Part shown: piece after piece, positions 25,200 through 34,159 of the stretch
Numbering within the stretch: position 1 is the first letter of the stretch
Layout of the letters: every line of letters begins with the position of its first letter
Assembly: GCA_027618655.1 (NCBI GenBank)
Contig: JAQCEL010000007.1
Coordinates: 1 to 46,460 of the forward strand
Source: Pseudomonadota bacterium
GTDB taxonomy: Bacteria; Pseudomonadota; Gammaproteobacteria; Ga0077536
DNA length: 46,460 nt
Direction of reading: 5' to 3'
Notes under the pieces: model-generated
The model's database searches: none
Told to the model about the DNA's origin: nothing
What the model saw: the letters and a program-made list of their open reading frames with translations, nothing else
Program-made: the position numbers and the translations under genes

Positions 25200-25363
25200 C
25201 AGCCTGTCGGACTTAGGCAATCGTAGCGAGCAGGGTGGGAAAACGAGCCAAAAAATGTGCGATTTTGAGGAGCGTAGTGGTTCTAGGTAACGAGAAATCG
25301 CACGTTTTTGGGCCGTTGTCCCAGCGTCGCAGTAGATTGTTCCTAAGTCCGACAGGCTGCTAG
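25196..25363. mobile_element. 168-bp MITE-like palindromic element between lptM and lysA
   Basis: The element begins and ends with a perfect 22-base terminal inverted repeat (25196-25217 and 25342-25363, beginning CTAGCAGCCTGTCGGACTTA). Beyond it the two arms continue to match imperfectly for about 70 bases, including the pairs AAAAATGTGCGATTT and AAATCGCACGTTTTT, so the whole unit would fold as one long hairpin. It carries no coding sequence. CTAG at both ends may be a target duplication or part of the repeat. It separates lptM from lysA by more than the roughly 11 bases that would remain without it. I saw no second copy in the window and cannot name the family; it may be a non-autonomous insertion sequence derivative, or act as an attenuator or terminator. 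Confidence 0.7.
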
Positions 25364-25374
25364 TCACTGCGATT

Positions 25375-26637
25375 ATGTCCTTTGCGTATAAAGAAGGTCG
25401 ACTTCACGTCGAAGAAGTGGAGCTGTCGGCAATTGCACAAGCTCATGGAACGCCTTGTTACGTCTATTCGCGATCCGTCATTGAAACGAATTTCCGTGCT
25501 TACCGAGACGCATTTGGCGATCGTCAGCATCGGATTTGTTACGCTGTCAAAGCGAACGGAAATCTGGCTGTCCTCGATATCCTGGCGCAACTTGGATCCG
25601 CGTTCGATATTGTTTCTGTTGGAGAATTGGCGCGCGTTCGTGCCGCCGGTGGGAATCTGCGGACGGTAACATTTGCTGGCGTTGGTAAAACCCGATTCGA
25701 AATGGAGCAAGCGCTCGCTGCCAGAATTGCCTGCTTCAACGTTGAGTCAATCGAAGAATTGGATCTGCTTGCGGACGTTGCAGAATCGCTCGGTACTCAG
25801 GCACCGATCGCCATTAGAGTCAATCCAGACGTGGACCCGAAAACCCACCCTTATATTGCAACAGGTTTAAACGAAAATAAGTTCGGTGTGCCAATGGAGC
25901 AAGCGCGCGAGGTTTATCGACGGGCGGCAAGCCGTAAGGGCTTAAACGTTGTCGGGGTCGCGTGCCATATCGGATCGCAGTTAACGACCATCGAACCGAT
26001 TGTCGATGCGGCTAGCCGAGCGATGGCGTGGGGTGACGGGTGTTACGCGCAGGGTATCGATGTTGAACATATCGACATTGGTGGCGGGCTTGGTATTGCA
26101 TACGGTAGCGACAATCCGCCAACGATAGAAAAATATGTGGGAGCGATCTGCGACGCGCTAGACCCTCATTACGAAATTATCATAGAACCGGGACGTTCTA
26201 TCGTCGGTGCAGCAGGCGTCTTAGTCAGTCGTGTAGTGTACATGAAGCAGACGCCGACGAAGCTCTTCGCGATATGTGACGCAGCGATGACCGAATTGAT
26301 TCGTCCGGCGCTCTATCAGGCTCATCACGATGTTTTGCCGCTGTGCTCCGGTGTTAAGCGACAGAAAATGGATCTGGTCGGACCGGTTTGTGAGACCGCG
26401 GATTTTCTCGCGCGCGATCGTGATTTGGGTGTCACAAGCGGCGATCTTATTAGCCTCATGGATTGCGGCGCGTACGGGTTCGTGATGTCATCGAGTTACA
26501 ATGCGCGACCGCGAGCTGCTGAAATATTAGTCGACGGCAGCGAAGTCCACATAGCCCGCCAGCGAGAAACTGCTGAGCAGTTATTTGCTGATGAGTTTCG
26601 ATTGCCGGCTAGCGCAATGCGCAAATTAGGTGCGTAA
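25375..26637 (+). CDS. lysA: Diaminopimelate decarboxylase LysA
   Basis: LysA decarboxylates meso-diaminopimelate to lysine, the last step of lysine synthesis. The 420-residue fold-type III PLP enzyme shows the Schiff-base Lys in ICYAVKANGNLAVL, the PLP-phosphate segment GGGLGI and the Arg region EPGRSIVGAAGVLV, HIGSQ, and the second-subunit active-site residues in PLCSGVKRQKMDLVGPVCE, where the usual Cys is present. The C-terminal SYNARPRAAEILVDG is typical. ATG at 25375 lies 11 bases after the hairpin element and has no Shine-Dalgarno sequence. It may have lost its original leader to the insertion, so translation coupling to lptM is broken. Confidence 0.95.
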   Translation: MSFAYKEGRLHVEEVELSAIAQAHGTPCYVYSRSVIETNFRAYRDAFGDRQHRICYAVKANGNLAVLDILAQLGSAFDIVSVGELARVRAAGGNLRTVTFAGVGKTRFEMEQALAARIACFNVESIEELDLLADVAESLGTQAPIAIRVNPDVDPKTHPYIATGLNENKFGVPMEQAREVYRRAASRKGLNVVGVACHIGSQLTTIEPIVDAASRAMAWGDGCYAQGIDVEHIDIGGGLGIAYGSDNPPTIEKYVGAICDALDPHYEIIIEPGRSIVGAAGVLVSRVVYMKQTPTKLFAICDAAMTELIRPALYQAHHDVLPLCSGVKRQKMDLVGPVCETADFLARDRDLGVTSGDLISLMDCGAYGFVMSSSYNARPRAAEILVDGSEVHIARQRETAEQLFADEFRLPASAMRKLGA

Positions 26638-26648
26638 TTTCGCGCCGC

Positions 26649-26663
26649 GCACTAAATTGGAGC
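26649..26663 (+). promoter_or_regulatory. Probable NtrC-binding site upstream of glnA
   Basis: GCACTAAATTGGAGC matches the enteric NtrC sites at glnA (GCACTATATTGGTGC) at 13 of 15 positions. Its centre lies about 50 bases upstream of the -24 element of the promoter that follows. NtrC is encoded 4 kb downstream. A second, weaker site was not found. Confidence 0.6.
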
Positions 26664-26703
26664 TATCTTTTGCTGCAGACGCGCTCGAACGTCTAGTAAC
26701 GGC

Positions 26704-26719
26704 TGGCACGCTTACTGCA
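26704..26719 (+). promoter_or_regulatory. Sigma-54 (RpoN) promoter of glnA
   Basis: TGGCACGCTTACTGCA has the -24 GG and the -12 GC exactly twelve positions apart and matches the consensus TGGCACG-N4-TTGCA with one change (C for the first T). It gives a leader of about 100 bases before glnA, whose start has AAGGAG at 26819-26824. Transcription under nitrogen limitation through NtrC is expected. Confidence 0.7.
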
Positions 26720-26831
26720 CACAAGACAACCATAGGCTTTGCTATCGCGGGAAACCGGGAATTTTGTAGAAACGAACTGAATGCTATTTGTTGTAAAAAT
26801 GTAATGACCGACGTGTTGAAGGAGACCGAAA

Positions 26832-28241
26832 ATGTCAGTTGAAGATGTCCAGAAAATGATAAAAGACAACGATGCCCTATTCGTTGATTTACGATTTACC
26901 GACACAAAAGGGAAAGAGCAGCATCTGACCGTGCCTGCGGCCATTTGCGACGAAGAATTGCTGTTAGACGGTAAGATGTTCGACGGTTCTTCGATCGCCG
27001 GATGGAAAGGCATTAACGAGTCAGACATGGTCTTAATGCCGGACACATCAACTGCAGTGATGGACCCGTTTTTCGAAGAACGAACGCTCAACCTGCGCTG
27101 CGACGTTGTTGAGCCAACCACCGGACTCGGTTATGACCGATGCCCGCGCTCCTTGGCCAAACGCGCCGAAGCGTATCTCGCGTCAACCGGTATAGCGGAC
27201 ACTGCTTATTTTGGACCGGAGCCTGAATTTTTTATCTTCGACGACGTACGCTGGAGCGTCGAAATGCGTGGCTCCTATTTCGAAGTCGACTCAGATGAAA
27301 GCTCGTGGAATTCCGATAAGGTTTTCGAAGACGGTAACATCGGGCACCGTCCCGGGATTAAAGGTGGGTATTTTCCCGTTCCGCCAGTCGATTCCCTACA
27401 GGATTTGCGCTCTGCGATGTGCCTCATCGCCGAACAAATGGGCGTCCCGGTCGAAGTTCATCACCATGAAGTCGCGACCGCCGGCCAGTGCGAAATCGGC
27501 ACCCGTTTCGATACTCTGGTGCGCCGCGCTGATACGCTGCAAATTTTAAAATACACAGTCCATAACGTCGCGCATACTTTCGGCAAGACGGCGACGTTTA
27601 TGCCGAAACCCTTAGTTGGAGATAATGGTAGCGGCATGCACGTTCACCAATCGTTAGCAAAAGGCGGTAACAATATTTTTGCCGGTGACGGCTACGGTGG
27701 CTTATCCGAGACTGCGCTACATTACATCGGCGGCATCATAAAGCACGCGCGGGCGATCAATGCGTTTACGAATAGCTCGACGAATAGCTACAAGCGTTTA
27801 GTGCCTGGATTTGAAGCGCCGGTGTTTCTGGCCTATTCGGCGCGCAATCGCTCGGCATCGATTCGCATACCATGGGTTTCTAATCCTAAAGGCCGACGCA
27901 TTGAAGTACGATTCCCCGATTCGGCAGGTAATCCATACTTCTCGTTTGCGGCAATGATGATGGCTGGCTTGGATGGAATAAAAAATAAACTCGACCCAGG
28001 CTCGGCGATGGACAAAGATCTTTATGATCTGGCGCCGGAAGAAGAGAAAGGTATTCCGACCGTGTGCAATTCACTTGACCAAGCACTCGAAGCGTTGGAT
28101 AGTGACCGCGCGTTTTTGACGGCCGGCGGTGTCTTTTCTGACGATTGTATCGATGCTTACATTGCGTTGAAGATGGAAGAAGTGACCGCTTTGAGAATGA
28201 CTACGCATCCGATCGAGTACAGCATGTACTACAGCGTTTAG
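26832..28241 (+). CDS. glnA: Type I glutamine synthetase GlnA
   Basis: GlnA makes glutamine from glutamate, ammonia and ATP as a dodecamer, the main ammonia-assimilating enzyme. The product is 469 residues, exactly the E. coli length. Seen: the [15 protein letters not shown] loop, the metal-binding [68 protein letters not shown] with the Glu-flap region, and [12 protein letters not shown]. The adenylylation tyrosine is in [10 protein letters not shown], so GlnE/GlnB control is expected. The start has a strong AAGGAG ribosome binding sequence and a sigma-54 promoter with an NtrC site upstream. A strong hairpin terminator follows before the DUF4124 gene. Confidence 0.98.
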   Translation: MSVEDVQKMIKDNDALFVDLRFTDTKGKEQHLTVPAAICDEELLLDGKMFDGSSIAGWKGINESDMVLMPDTSTAVMDPFFEERTLNLRCDVVEPTTGLGYDRCPRSLAKRAEAYLASTGIADTAYFGPEPEFFIFDDVRWSVEMRGSYFEVDSDESSWNSDKVFEDGNIGHRPGIKGGYFPVPPVDSLQDLRSAMCLIAEQMGVPVEVHHHEVATAGQCEIGTRFDTLVRRADTLQILKYTVHNVAHTFGKTATFMPKPLVGDNGSGMHVHQSLAKGGNNIFAGDGYGGLSETALHYIGGIIKHARAINAFTNSSTNSYKRLVPGFEAPVFLAYSARNRSASIRIPWVSNPKGRRIEVRFPDSAGNPYFSFAAMMMAGLDGIKNKLDPGSAMDKDLYDLAPEEEKGIPTVCNSLDQALEALDSDRAFLTAGGVFSDDCIDAYIALKMEEVTALRMTTHPIEYSMYYSV

Positions 28242-28260
28242 CGTCTATAAAGTCCCTTGA

Positions 28261-28290
28261 AAGGCCCTCGTTGCGACGAGGGCCTTTTTT
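28261..28290 (+). terminator. Intrinsic terminator of glnA
   Basis: An 11-base stem AAGGCCCTCGT / ACGAGGGCCTT with a TGCG loop is followed by a run of T. It begins 19 bases after the glnA stop codon and is a textbook Rho-independent terminator on the plus strand. Confidence 0.92.
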
Positions 28291-28348
28291 GTCTCCTGAT
28301 CGAGCGATAGGACTTGTCGCCCGCAAGTGCGTTGTCTATGCTGAGCCC

Positions 28349-28879
28349 ATGAACCGACTCTCTATCTCATCGATCCTCGCAATAGTTTGTCTGCAGAGTT
28401 TTGCAGCAGATATCTATCGTTGGAAAGACGACCATGGAAACATTATCTTTTCGGATACACCGCAAGCAGGTGCAGAGCAGATCGAAGTTGGCGAAATCAT
28501 GACGGTACCGGCTGAACGGATCACGCATTCAATTAGCGACCTAAATGAAGAGCCCAAGGCCGCTAAATACGATTCAGTGTTAATCACAAGTCCGTCGAAC
28601 GAACAAAGTTTTCGCGACAATGGAACGTTCAATGTCGACGTCGCTGTTAGCATCACGCCGCCGCTGCAGGTGAGGTTCGGCCATCAAGTGCAACTGCTTG
28701 TCGACGGTAACAGCCATGCCGATCCTGGCCGGCAGACTCGATTTACGCTGAACGACGTCGAACGCGGGGAACATCAACTACAAGCCGTCATTGTCGGTTC
28801 GGACGGACAGGTCATTGAACGCTCGCCCGTGTCCATTTTTTTCTTACAGAAGCAATCTGTCCTCAATCGCGCTCCATAG
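28349..28879 (+). CDS. DUF4124 domain-containing protein
   Basis: The 176-residue product starts with a signal peptide (MNRLSISSILAIVCLQSFA) and then the DUF4124 motif YRWKDDHGNIIFSDTPQ, a short domain found in many proteobacterial envelope proteins with no known function. The second half resembles an Ig-like or beta-sandwich module (PLQVRFGHQVQLLVDGNSHADP, GEHQLQAVIVGSDGQVIERSPVSIFFLQK). It is probably periplasmic. The gene between glnA and ntrB is a DUF4124 protein in many gammaproteobacteria, as here; whether it has a nitrogen role is unknown. I start it at ATG 28349, because frames starting earlier run back over the glnA terminator. Confidence 0.85.
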   Translation: MNRLSISSILAIVCLQSFAADIYRWKDDHGNIIFSDTPQAGAEQIEVGEIMTVPAERITHSISDLNEEPKAAKYDSVLITSPSNEQSFRDNGTFNVDVAVSITPPLQVRFGHQVQLLVDGNSHADPGRQTRFTLNDVERGEHQLQAVIVGSDGQVIERSPVSIFFLQKQSVLNRAP

Positions 28880-29230
28880 CCGCGCGGCCCGTAAGTACCA
28901 TCCTCGCATCGAGCGTGAACGCCACGGTGCAGCCCCCGTGAGCGCGCTTGCATTGCCGACTTAATGCCACTTGTCCAGGTCATGGTCGCGAACTCGCGAG
29001 TTCCTGGCCGCCCGATTCCGCTCACTGCGGTGTAAATATCAAACATTCGATGGTCGATTTCTAATGAACTTCCGCGACAAGTAAACCCTGGTCCGAATCT
29101 TGCTCTACTTAAATAGCAGTCCCTACCAAGAATTTTCTGCAACAGATTCCGAATTTGTTGCTTCTAGGCAGCCGTTTAAGGACGCGGTCGCCAACTTTAC
29201 AAAGGTGACGGAAGATTTGCATTTCCAAAT
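28880..29230. other. Gap before ntrB with a 14-bp perfect palindrome, no convincing gene
   Basis: These 351 bases hold no gene I can support. A minus-strand frame crosses it into the DUF4124 coding sequence but has no family resemblance. GAACTCGCGAGTTC at 28990-29003 is a perfect 14-base palindrome. The last stretch leads into the NtrC-type site and the ntrB start; a CATAAT sequence at 29235-29240 could be its -10 element, though the -35 is weak. Confidence 0.5.
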
Positions 29231-29245
29231 GCACCATAATGGTGC
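29231..29245 (+). promoter_or_regulatory. Perfect NtrC-type palindrome just upstream of ntrB
   Basis: GCACCATAATGGTGC is a perfect inverted repeat of the NtrC consensus (GCACCA-N3-TGGTGC). It ends three bases before the ntrB ATG and overlaps a possible -10 sequence, CATAAT. Binding there would block transcription or translation start, as NtrC does at the E. coli glnL promoter, giving negative autoregulation. Confidence 0.75.
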
Positions 29246-29248
29246 GAA

Positions 29249-30331
29249 ATGAGTAAGCAGCGGCAGCCCGACAACGAAAACCTTGGTAAACTTTTCGACG
29301 TCCTGTCTACGGCGATTATTATTACGGACGAAGGATTGCGCATTATTCGTGTCAATGCTGCCGCCGAAGCGCTGCTGGCTTTAAGTGCCACAAGACTTGT
29401 CGGTTTCTCATTGCGCGAAGTCATTATAGATCCTTCAGAACTTATTCAAATTGTCGAACGAACGGTCGCAGATCGACGATCGTTTACGCAGCGTGACCTG
29501 GAATTGATGTTACTGAATCTACATCGGGTAATCGTCGATTGCACGATATCGCCGTGGGTCGAACAAAACGATAGTCAAATGAAGGTCGTGATCGAATTAT
29601 CCAGTGTTGAGCGGCACCAGCGCATCAAGGTCGAAGAAATGATGATTGTGCAAAGTCAGGCGACAACAGATCTAATGCGCGGTATCGCGCACGAGGTGAA
29701 GAACCCGCTAGGTGGAATTCGAGGTGCTGCTCAATTATTAGAGCGGGAACTTGAAGACCAGGGCCTGACTGAATATACGCAGATCATCATTGGCGAAGCG
29801 GACCGCTTGCGCTCACTCGTCGATACGATGCTCGGTTCACAAGACGTGCTAGAAAAACGGGTGGTCAATATTCATGAGGTTTTAGAAAGAGTTCGACGAC
29901 TTGTGGAAGCAGAGCACATTGGCTCTATCGCAATCAACCGAGACTATGATCCCAGCTTGCCAGAAATTGAGGGCGATCCGAACCAATTGATTCAGGCATT
30001 TCTCAATCTAGTGCGCAACGCCGTTCGCGCGGTCAAGGATTGCGGCGGCAGTATTACGGTGCGGACCCGTGTGCAAAGAAAATTCACCATTGGGGAGACC
30101 GTCCATCGCGCTGTTTTGCGCATCGACGTCATTGATACGGGCTCGGGAGTAGCATCGGAAATCGCGGATCGAATTTTCTATCCGATGGTGACGGGGCACG
30201 CTGATGGCACGGGATTAGGATTACCGCTAGCTCAGTCAATAATTAACCGTCAAGGCGGATTGATAGGATTTCAGAGCGAACCCGGAAACACCATATTTAC
30301 CACCTGGTTACCGATTGAGGTTAGAAAATGA
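29249..30331 (+). CDS. glnL: Nitrogen regulation sensor histidine kinase NtrB
   Basis: NtrB phosphorylates NtrC under nitrogen limitation and, with GlnB (PII), dephosphorylates it in nitrogen excess. The 360-residue cytoplasmic protein has a PAS domain (about 10-110, with STAIIITDEGLRIIRVNAAAEALL), the phospho-accepting His in RGIAHEVKNPLGGIRGAAQLL, the DHp helices, and the ATP-binding N-box NLVRNAVRAV, G1 DTGSGVA and G2 GTGLGLPLAQSII. No membrane segment is present. Start ATG 29249 aligns with E. coli NtrB. Its stop overlaps the ntrC start in ATGA. Confidence 0.95.
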   Translation: MSKQRQPDNENLGKLFDVLSTAIIITDEGLRIIRVNAAAEALLALSATRLVGFSLREVIIDPSELIQIVERTVADRRSFTQRDLELMLLNLHRVIVDCTISPWVEQNDSQMKVVIELSSVERHQRIKVEEMMIVQSQATTDLMRGIAHEVKNPLGGIRGAAQLLERELEDQGLTEYTQIIIGEADRLRSLVDTMLGSQDVLEKRVVNIHEVLERVRRLVEAEHIGSIAINRDYDPSLPEIEGDPNQLIQAFLNLVRNAVRAVKDCGGSITVRTRVQRKFTIGETVHRAVLRIDVIDTGSGVASEIADRIFYPMVTGHADGTGLGLPLAQSIINRQGGLIGFQSEPGNTIFTTWLPIEVRK

Positions 30332-31737
30332 ATCATCAACAGGAAGTTTGGATCGTCGACGACGATCACGCGATTCGTTGGGTGTTGGAACGTGCGCTTG
30401 CACAAGCGGGCATTAAAACGCAGAGCTTCGATGTAGCAGACAAAGTTATCGTTAAACTCCGCACAACCGTGCCCGATGCGGTCATCACTGATATTCGGAT
30501 GCCCGGTGCAGATGGTTTGCAACTACTTGAGCACGTCAATCAGCTTTACCCCGATCTGCCCGTGATCATCATGACAGCGTACGCCGATCTCGATCGCGCG
30601 GTGGCCGCGTTTCAAGGCGGTGCGTTCGAGTACTTACCGAAGCCTTTCGACGTAGATGACGCGGTAGCGATCGTCCGTCGGGCAGCTAAAAATGCGCCAC
30701 CGCCGACCGTGGTCGACGACCCACGAGCGGATACGCGAACGGTCTCCGCTATCATTGGATCGGCGCCGGCAATGCAAGAGGTATTTCGAGCCATTGGTCG
30801 TCTATCAAATTCGAATATGACGGTTTTGCTCACGGGTGCGTCAGGGACTGGCAAAGAACTCGTCGCTCATGCACTACATCGACACTCACCGCGCAAGGAC
30901 AAACCATTTATTGCGATCAACACGGCCGCAATTCCGAGCGAGTTGCTGGAATCTGAGCTATTCGGGCATGAAAAAGGTGCATTCACTGGTGCCGCCGCGC
31001 AGCGTTTCGGACATTTCGAGCAGGCCAACACCGGTACGCTTTTTCTGGACGAAATAGGTGACATGCCGGCGGCGCTGCAAACCCGACTACTACGGGTACT
31101 CGCCGACGGAGAATTTTTTCGAGTCGGCGGGCATCAAACAGTCAAAGTTGACGTCAGAGTTATCGCGGCGACGCATCAAGATCTCGACAAACGGGTGAAA
31201 GAAGGCTCGTTTCGAGAGGATCTCTATCATCGCCTTAACGTCATTCGTCTTCAGCTTCCCGCGCTTCGCGAGCGCATCGAAGACATCGACGAGTTGGCCA
31301 AACATTTTCTCCAGATCATTGCGCGAGAATTGGGTATTGAGCCAAAGCGCTTGCGCCCGGCGGCCGCAGCGTTGTTTGCGGCATACAGCTGGCCAGGCAA
31401 CGTACGTCAATTGGAAAACGTCTGTCGACGCGCCACCATCATGGCTCCGGCGCAAGAGATTGACGTCGAAGACTTACCGCCGGAATTGTTGGTTGATCAA
31501 GATGACAAACTTAGTACGGGTGAAAATTGGGAGGCCAGTTTAACGAAATGGGCAGAACGGTATGTGCTAACTCATGATGAGGCAGTTTTAGAAGAGACAG
31601 TGCCGCGCTTCGAACGCGTCATGATCCAGGTCGCGCTCACCCGTACCGGTGGTCGTCGGCAAGACGCCGCACGCTTATTAGGTTGGGGGCGAAATACGCT
31701 GACTCGGAAAATTAAAGAACTCGAGATGGACGTTTAG
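30328..31737 (+). CDS. glnG: Nitrogen regulation response regulator NtrC
   Basis: NtrC is the sigma-54 enhancer-binding protein for nitrogen assimilation genes. The 469-residue product, the same length as in E. coli, has a receiver domain with DDD near the start, the phosphorylated Asp in VITDIRMPGADGL and Lys in YLPKPFD; an AAA+ domain with Walker A GASGTGKE, the sigma-54 contact loop GAFTGA, Walker B TLFLDEIGDMP; and a Fis-type C-terminal helix-turn-helix (LTRTGGRRQDAARLLGWGRNTLTRKIKEL). Sites fitting this protein lie at 26649 and 29231. It overlaps ntrB by four bases, so the pair is translationally coupled. Confidence 0.97.
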   Translation: MNHQQEVWIVDDDHAIRWVLERALAQAGIKTQSFDVADKVIVKLRTTVPDAVITDIRMPGADGLQLLEHVNQLYPDLPVIIMTAYADLDRAVAAFQGGAFEYLPKPFDVDDAVAIVRRAAKNAPPPTVVDDPRADTRTVSAIIGSAPAMQEVFRAIGRLSNSNMTVLLTGASGTGKELVAHALHRHSPRKDKPFIAINTAAIPSELLESELFGHEKGAFTGAAAQRFGHFEQANTGTLFLDEIGDMPAALQTRLLRVLADGEFFRVGGHQTVKVDVRVIAATHQDLDKRVKEGSFREDLYHRLNVIRLQLPALRERIEDIDELAKHFLQIIARELGIEPKRLRPAAAALFAAYSWPGNVRQLENVCRRATIMAPAQEIDVEDLPPELLVDQDDKLSTGENWEASLTKWAERYVLTHDEAVLEETVPRFERVMIQVALTRTGGRRQDAARLLGWGRNTLTRKIKELEMDV

Positions 31738-31783
31738 TGCGATTAGCTAAGCAACACAAATTAGACGTCCGCCTGATCAATTC

Positions 31784-32818
<1,035 letters not shown>

Positions 32819-32859
32819 TCATGCCGTCTATGCAATGGGACGCGGCGTATCCTCAGAGT

Positions 32860-33606
32860 TTAACTCTGGACGCCGTCCGACGACGAGTAGCCAGGGTGCA
32901 AGGGCATTTTCCGACACTCGGCTTCGACCCAAGCTTGCGCCTCGGCCGTTAGCTCGGCGGCGGATTTCCCTGCTGCACTGAGCGCCGGTCCGACGACTAG
33001 TTGGATCTCGCCGGGGTGTTTCTGCAGGGCATTACGCGACCAAAACACGCCGGCGTTATGGGCGACCGGTACGAGCGCGCATCGCGAACGAATGGCTAAG
33101 GCTGCGGCGCTAGGCGAAAACTCACGTGTCTCACCTGGGGCAGTGCGGGTCCCTTCAGGAAACAAAAGCACGGACCATCCGTCATCGATTCTTTCTTTGC
33201 CGATCCGCAATACTTGCCGGAGCGCCTTTGCCCCGGCCGATCGATCGATTGCGATCGGGTTAAGGCTAGCTAAACCCCAACCGAAGAAAGGCACAAACAA
33301 TAACTCTCGTTTCACGACTTGAACGTGCGCAGGAAAGATGAACTGCAGCGCAAGCGTCTCCCACGCCGATTGATGTTTGCAAAATATGACACACGGCTCG
33401 CTCGGGATATTCTCGGTGCCACGGATACGCGCCGATAGCCCACAGGTGATACGTAACCACCATAAACCGAATGCCGACCATTGGATGACAACGCGATATC
33501 GAAGCCGACGGTTTAACGGCAGGATCACGACGCTAATTAGACAAAAAATTATCGTCGCCGGTAGCAGCGCTAGGTAGAACATTAACGAGCGAAATAGCGT
33601 TTTCAT
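32860..33606 (-). CDS. Lysophospholipid acyltransferase family protein (1-acyl-sn-glycerol-3-phosphate acyltransferase type)
   Basis: The 248-residue protein is a PlsC-fold acyltransferase with an N-terminal membrane anchor (two hydrophobic segments in LMFYLALLPATIIFCLISVVI). Block I reads HQSAWETL, with Glu in place of the Asp of the HX4D motif, which is seen in this gammaproteobacterial subfamily. Block II is the FFGWGLASLNPIAIDR and block III FPEGTRTAPGE. The relative in Pseudomonas near gmhB-glyS-glyQ has the same setting. Substrate is probably lysophosphatidic acid, not proven. I start it at ATG 33606 because ATGA overlaps the gmhB stop; a longer frame begins at 33624. Confidence 0.9.
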   Translation of the reverse strand: MKTLFRSLMFYLALLPATIIFCLISVVILPLNRRLRYRVVIQWSAFGLWWLRITCGLSARIRGTENIPSEPCVIFCKHQSAWETLALQFIFPAHVQVVKRELLFVPFFGWGLASLNPIAIDRSAGAKALRQVLRIGKERIDDGWSVLLFPEGTRTAPGETREFSPSAAALAIRSRCALVPVAHNAGVFWSRNALQKHPGEIQLVVGPALSAAGKSAAELTAEAQAWVEAECRKMPLHPGYSSSDGVQS

Positions 33607-34142
33607 TGTACTCGAACTAGCCATTTGACCGCCGCTGCAAGGTCCGCATGGATCAGTAATTCAGGATCCGACACAAATGATGATTTAGTCTCAGCTCCGC
33701 GCCCTGTTTCAACTAAAATGAACTTGGCGCCTACCGACTGGCCAGCTTCGATATCGCTAGCACGATCGCCGATAAACGTCGCTTGATTAAGGTTTACGTT
33801 CAATCGGTTGCCGACATCTAATAATAAACCAGGCTTCGGTTTTCGACATCGGCACCGGCCCTCGGGTCCGTGCGGACAAAAAAACACGGCTTCAATGCGC
33901 CCGCCGAGTTTCGCTACCTCAGATAACATTTGCGAGTGAATTTTGTTCAGCTGGTCGATGTTGAACAGACCCCGCGATAGGCCGGATTGATTTGACACGA
34001 CGATGATCGTGAATCCGAATTGGTACGCGCTTGCGATCGCTTCCAGACTTCCCGGTATCGGCTTCCATTCAGCCGGCGACTTGACGAAGTGATCGGACTC
34101 CTCGTTGATGACGCCATCGCGATCAAGAATTAACAAACGCAC
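33603..34142 (-). CDS. gmhB: D-glycero-beta-D-manno-heptose-1,7-bisphosphate 7-phosphatase GmhB
   Basis: GmhB removes the C7 phosphate of heptose bisphosphate in ADP-heptose synthesis for LPS core. The 179-residue HAD phosphatase has the DxDGV nucleophile motif LILDRDGVINEE, motif II VVSNQSGLSRG, the zinc-binding CPHGPEGRCRCRKP loop (Cys, His, Cys, Cys), and motif III/IV KPGLLLDV and FIGDRASDIEAGQSVGAKFILV. Length is typical. It follows glyS after 17 bases and overlaps the acyltransferase start in ATGA, so the whole glyQ-glyS-gmhB-acyltransferase set should be one operon, as in Pseudomonas. Confidence 0.94.
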   Translation of the reverse strand: MRLLILDRDGVINEESDHFVKSPAEWKPIPGSLEAIASAYQFGFTIIVVSNQSGLSRGLFNIDQLNKIHSQMLSEVAKLGGRIEAVFFCPHGPEGRCRCRKPKPGLLLDVGNRLNVNLNQATFIGDRASDIEAGQSVGAKFILVETGRGAETKSSFVSDPELLIHADLAAAVKWLVRVQ

Positions 34143-34159
34143 CGCTCGGCGCTCAGAGA

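Noticed and set aside
26630..26842. Plus-strand frame of 70 codons between lysA and glnA
   Set aside because: It overlaps the sigma-54 promoter and NtrC site and has no resemblance to a protein.
28774..29142. Minus-strand open frame of 122 codons over the end of the DUF4124 gene
   Set aside because: It overlaps a real gene on the other strand and its product has no family resemblance.
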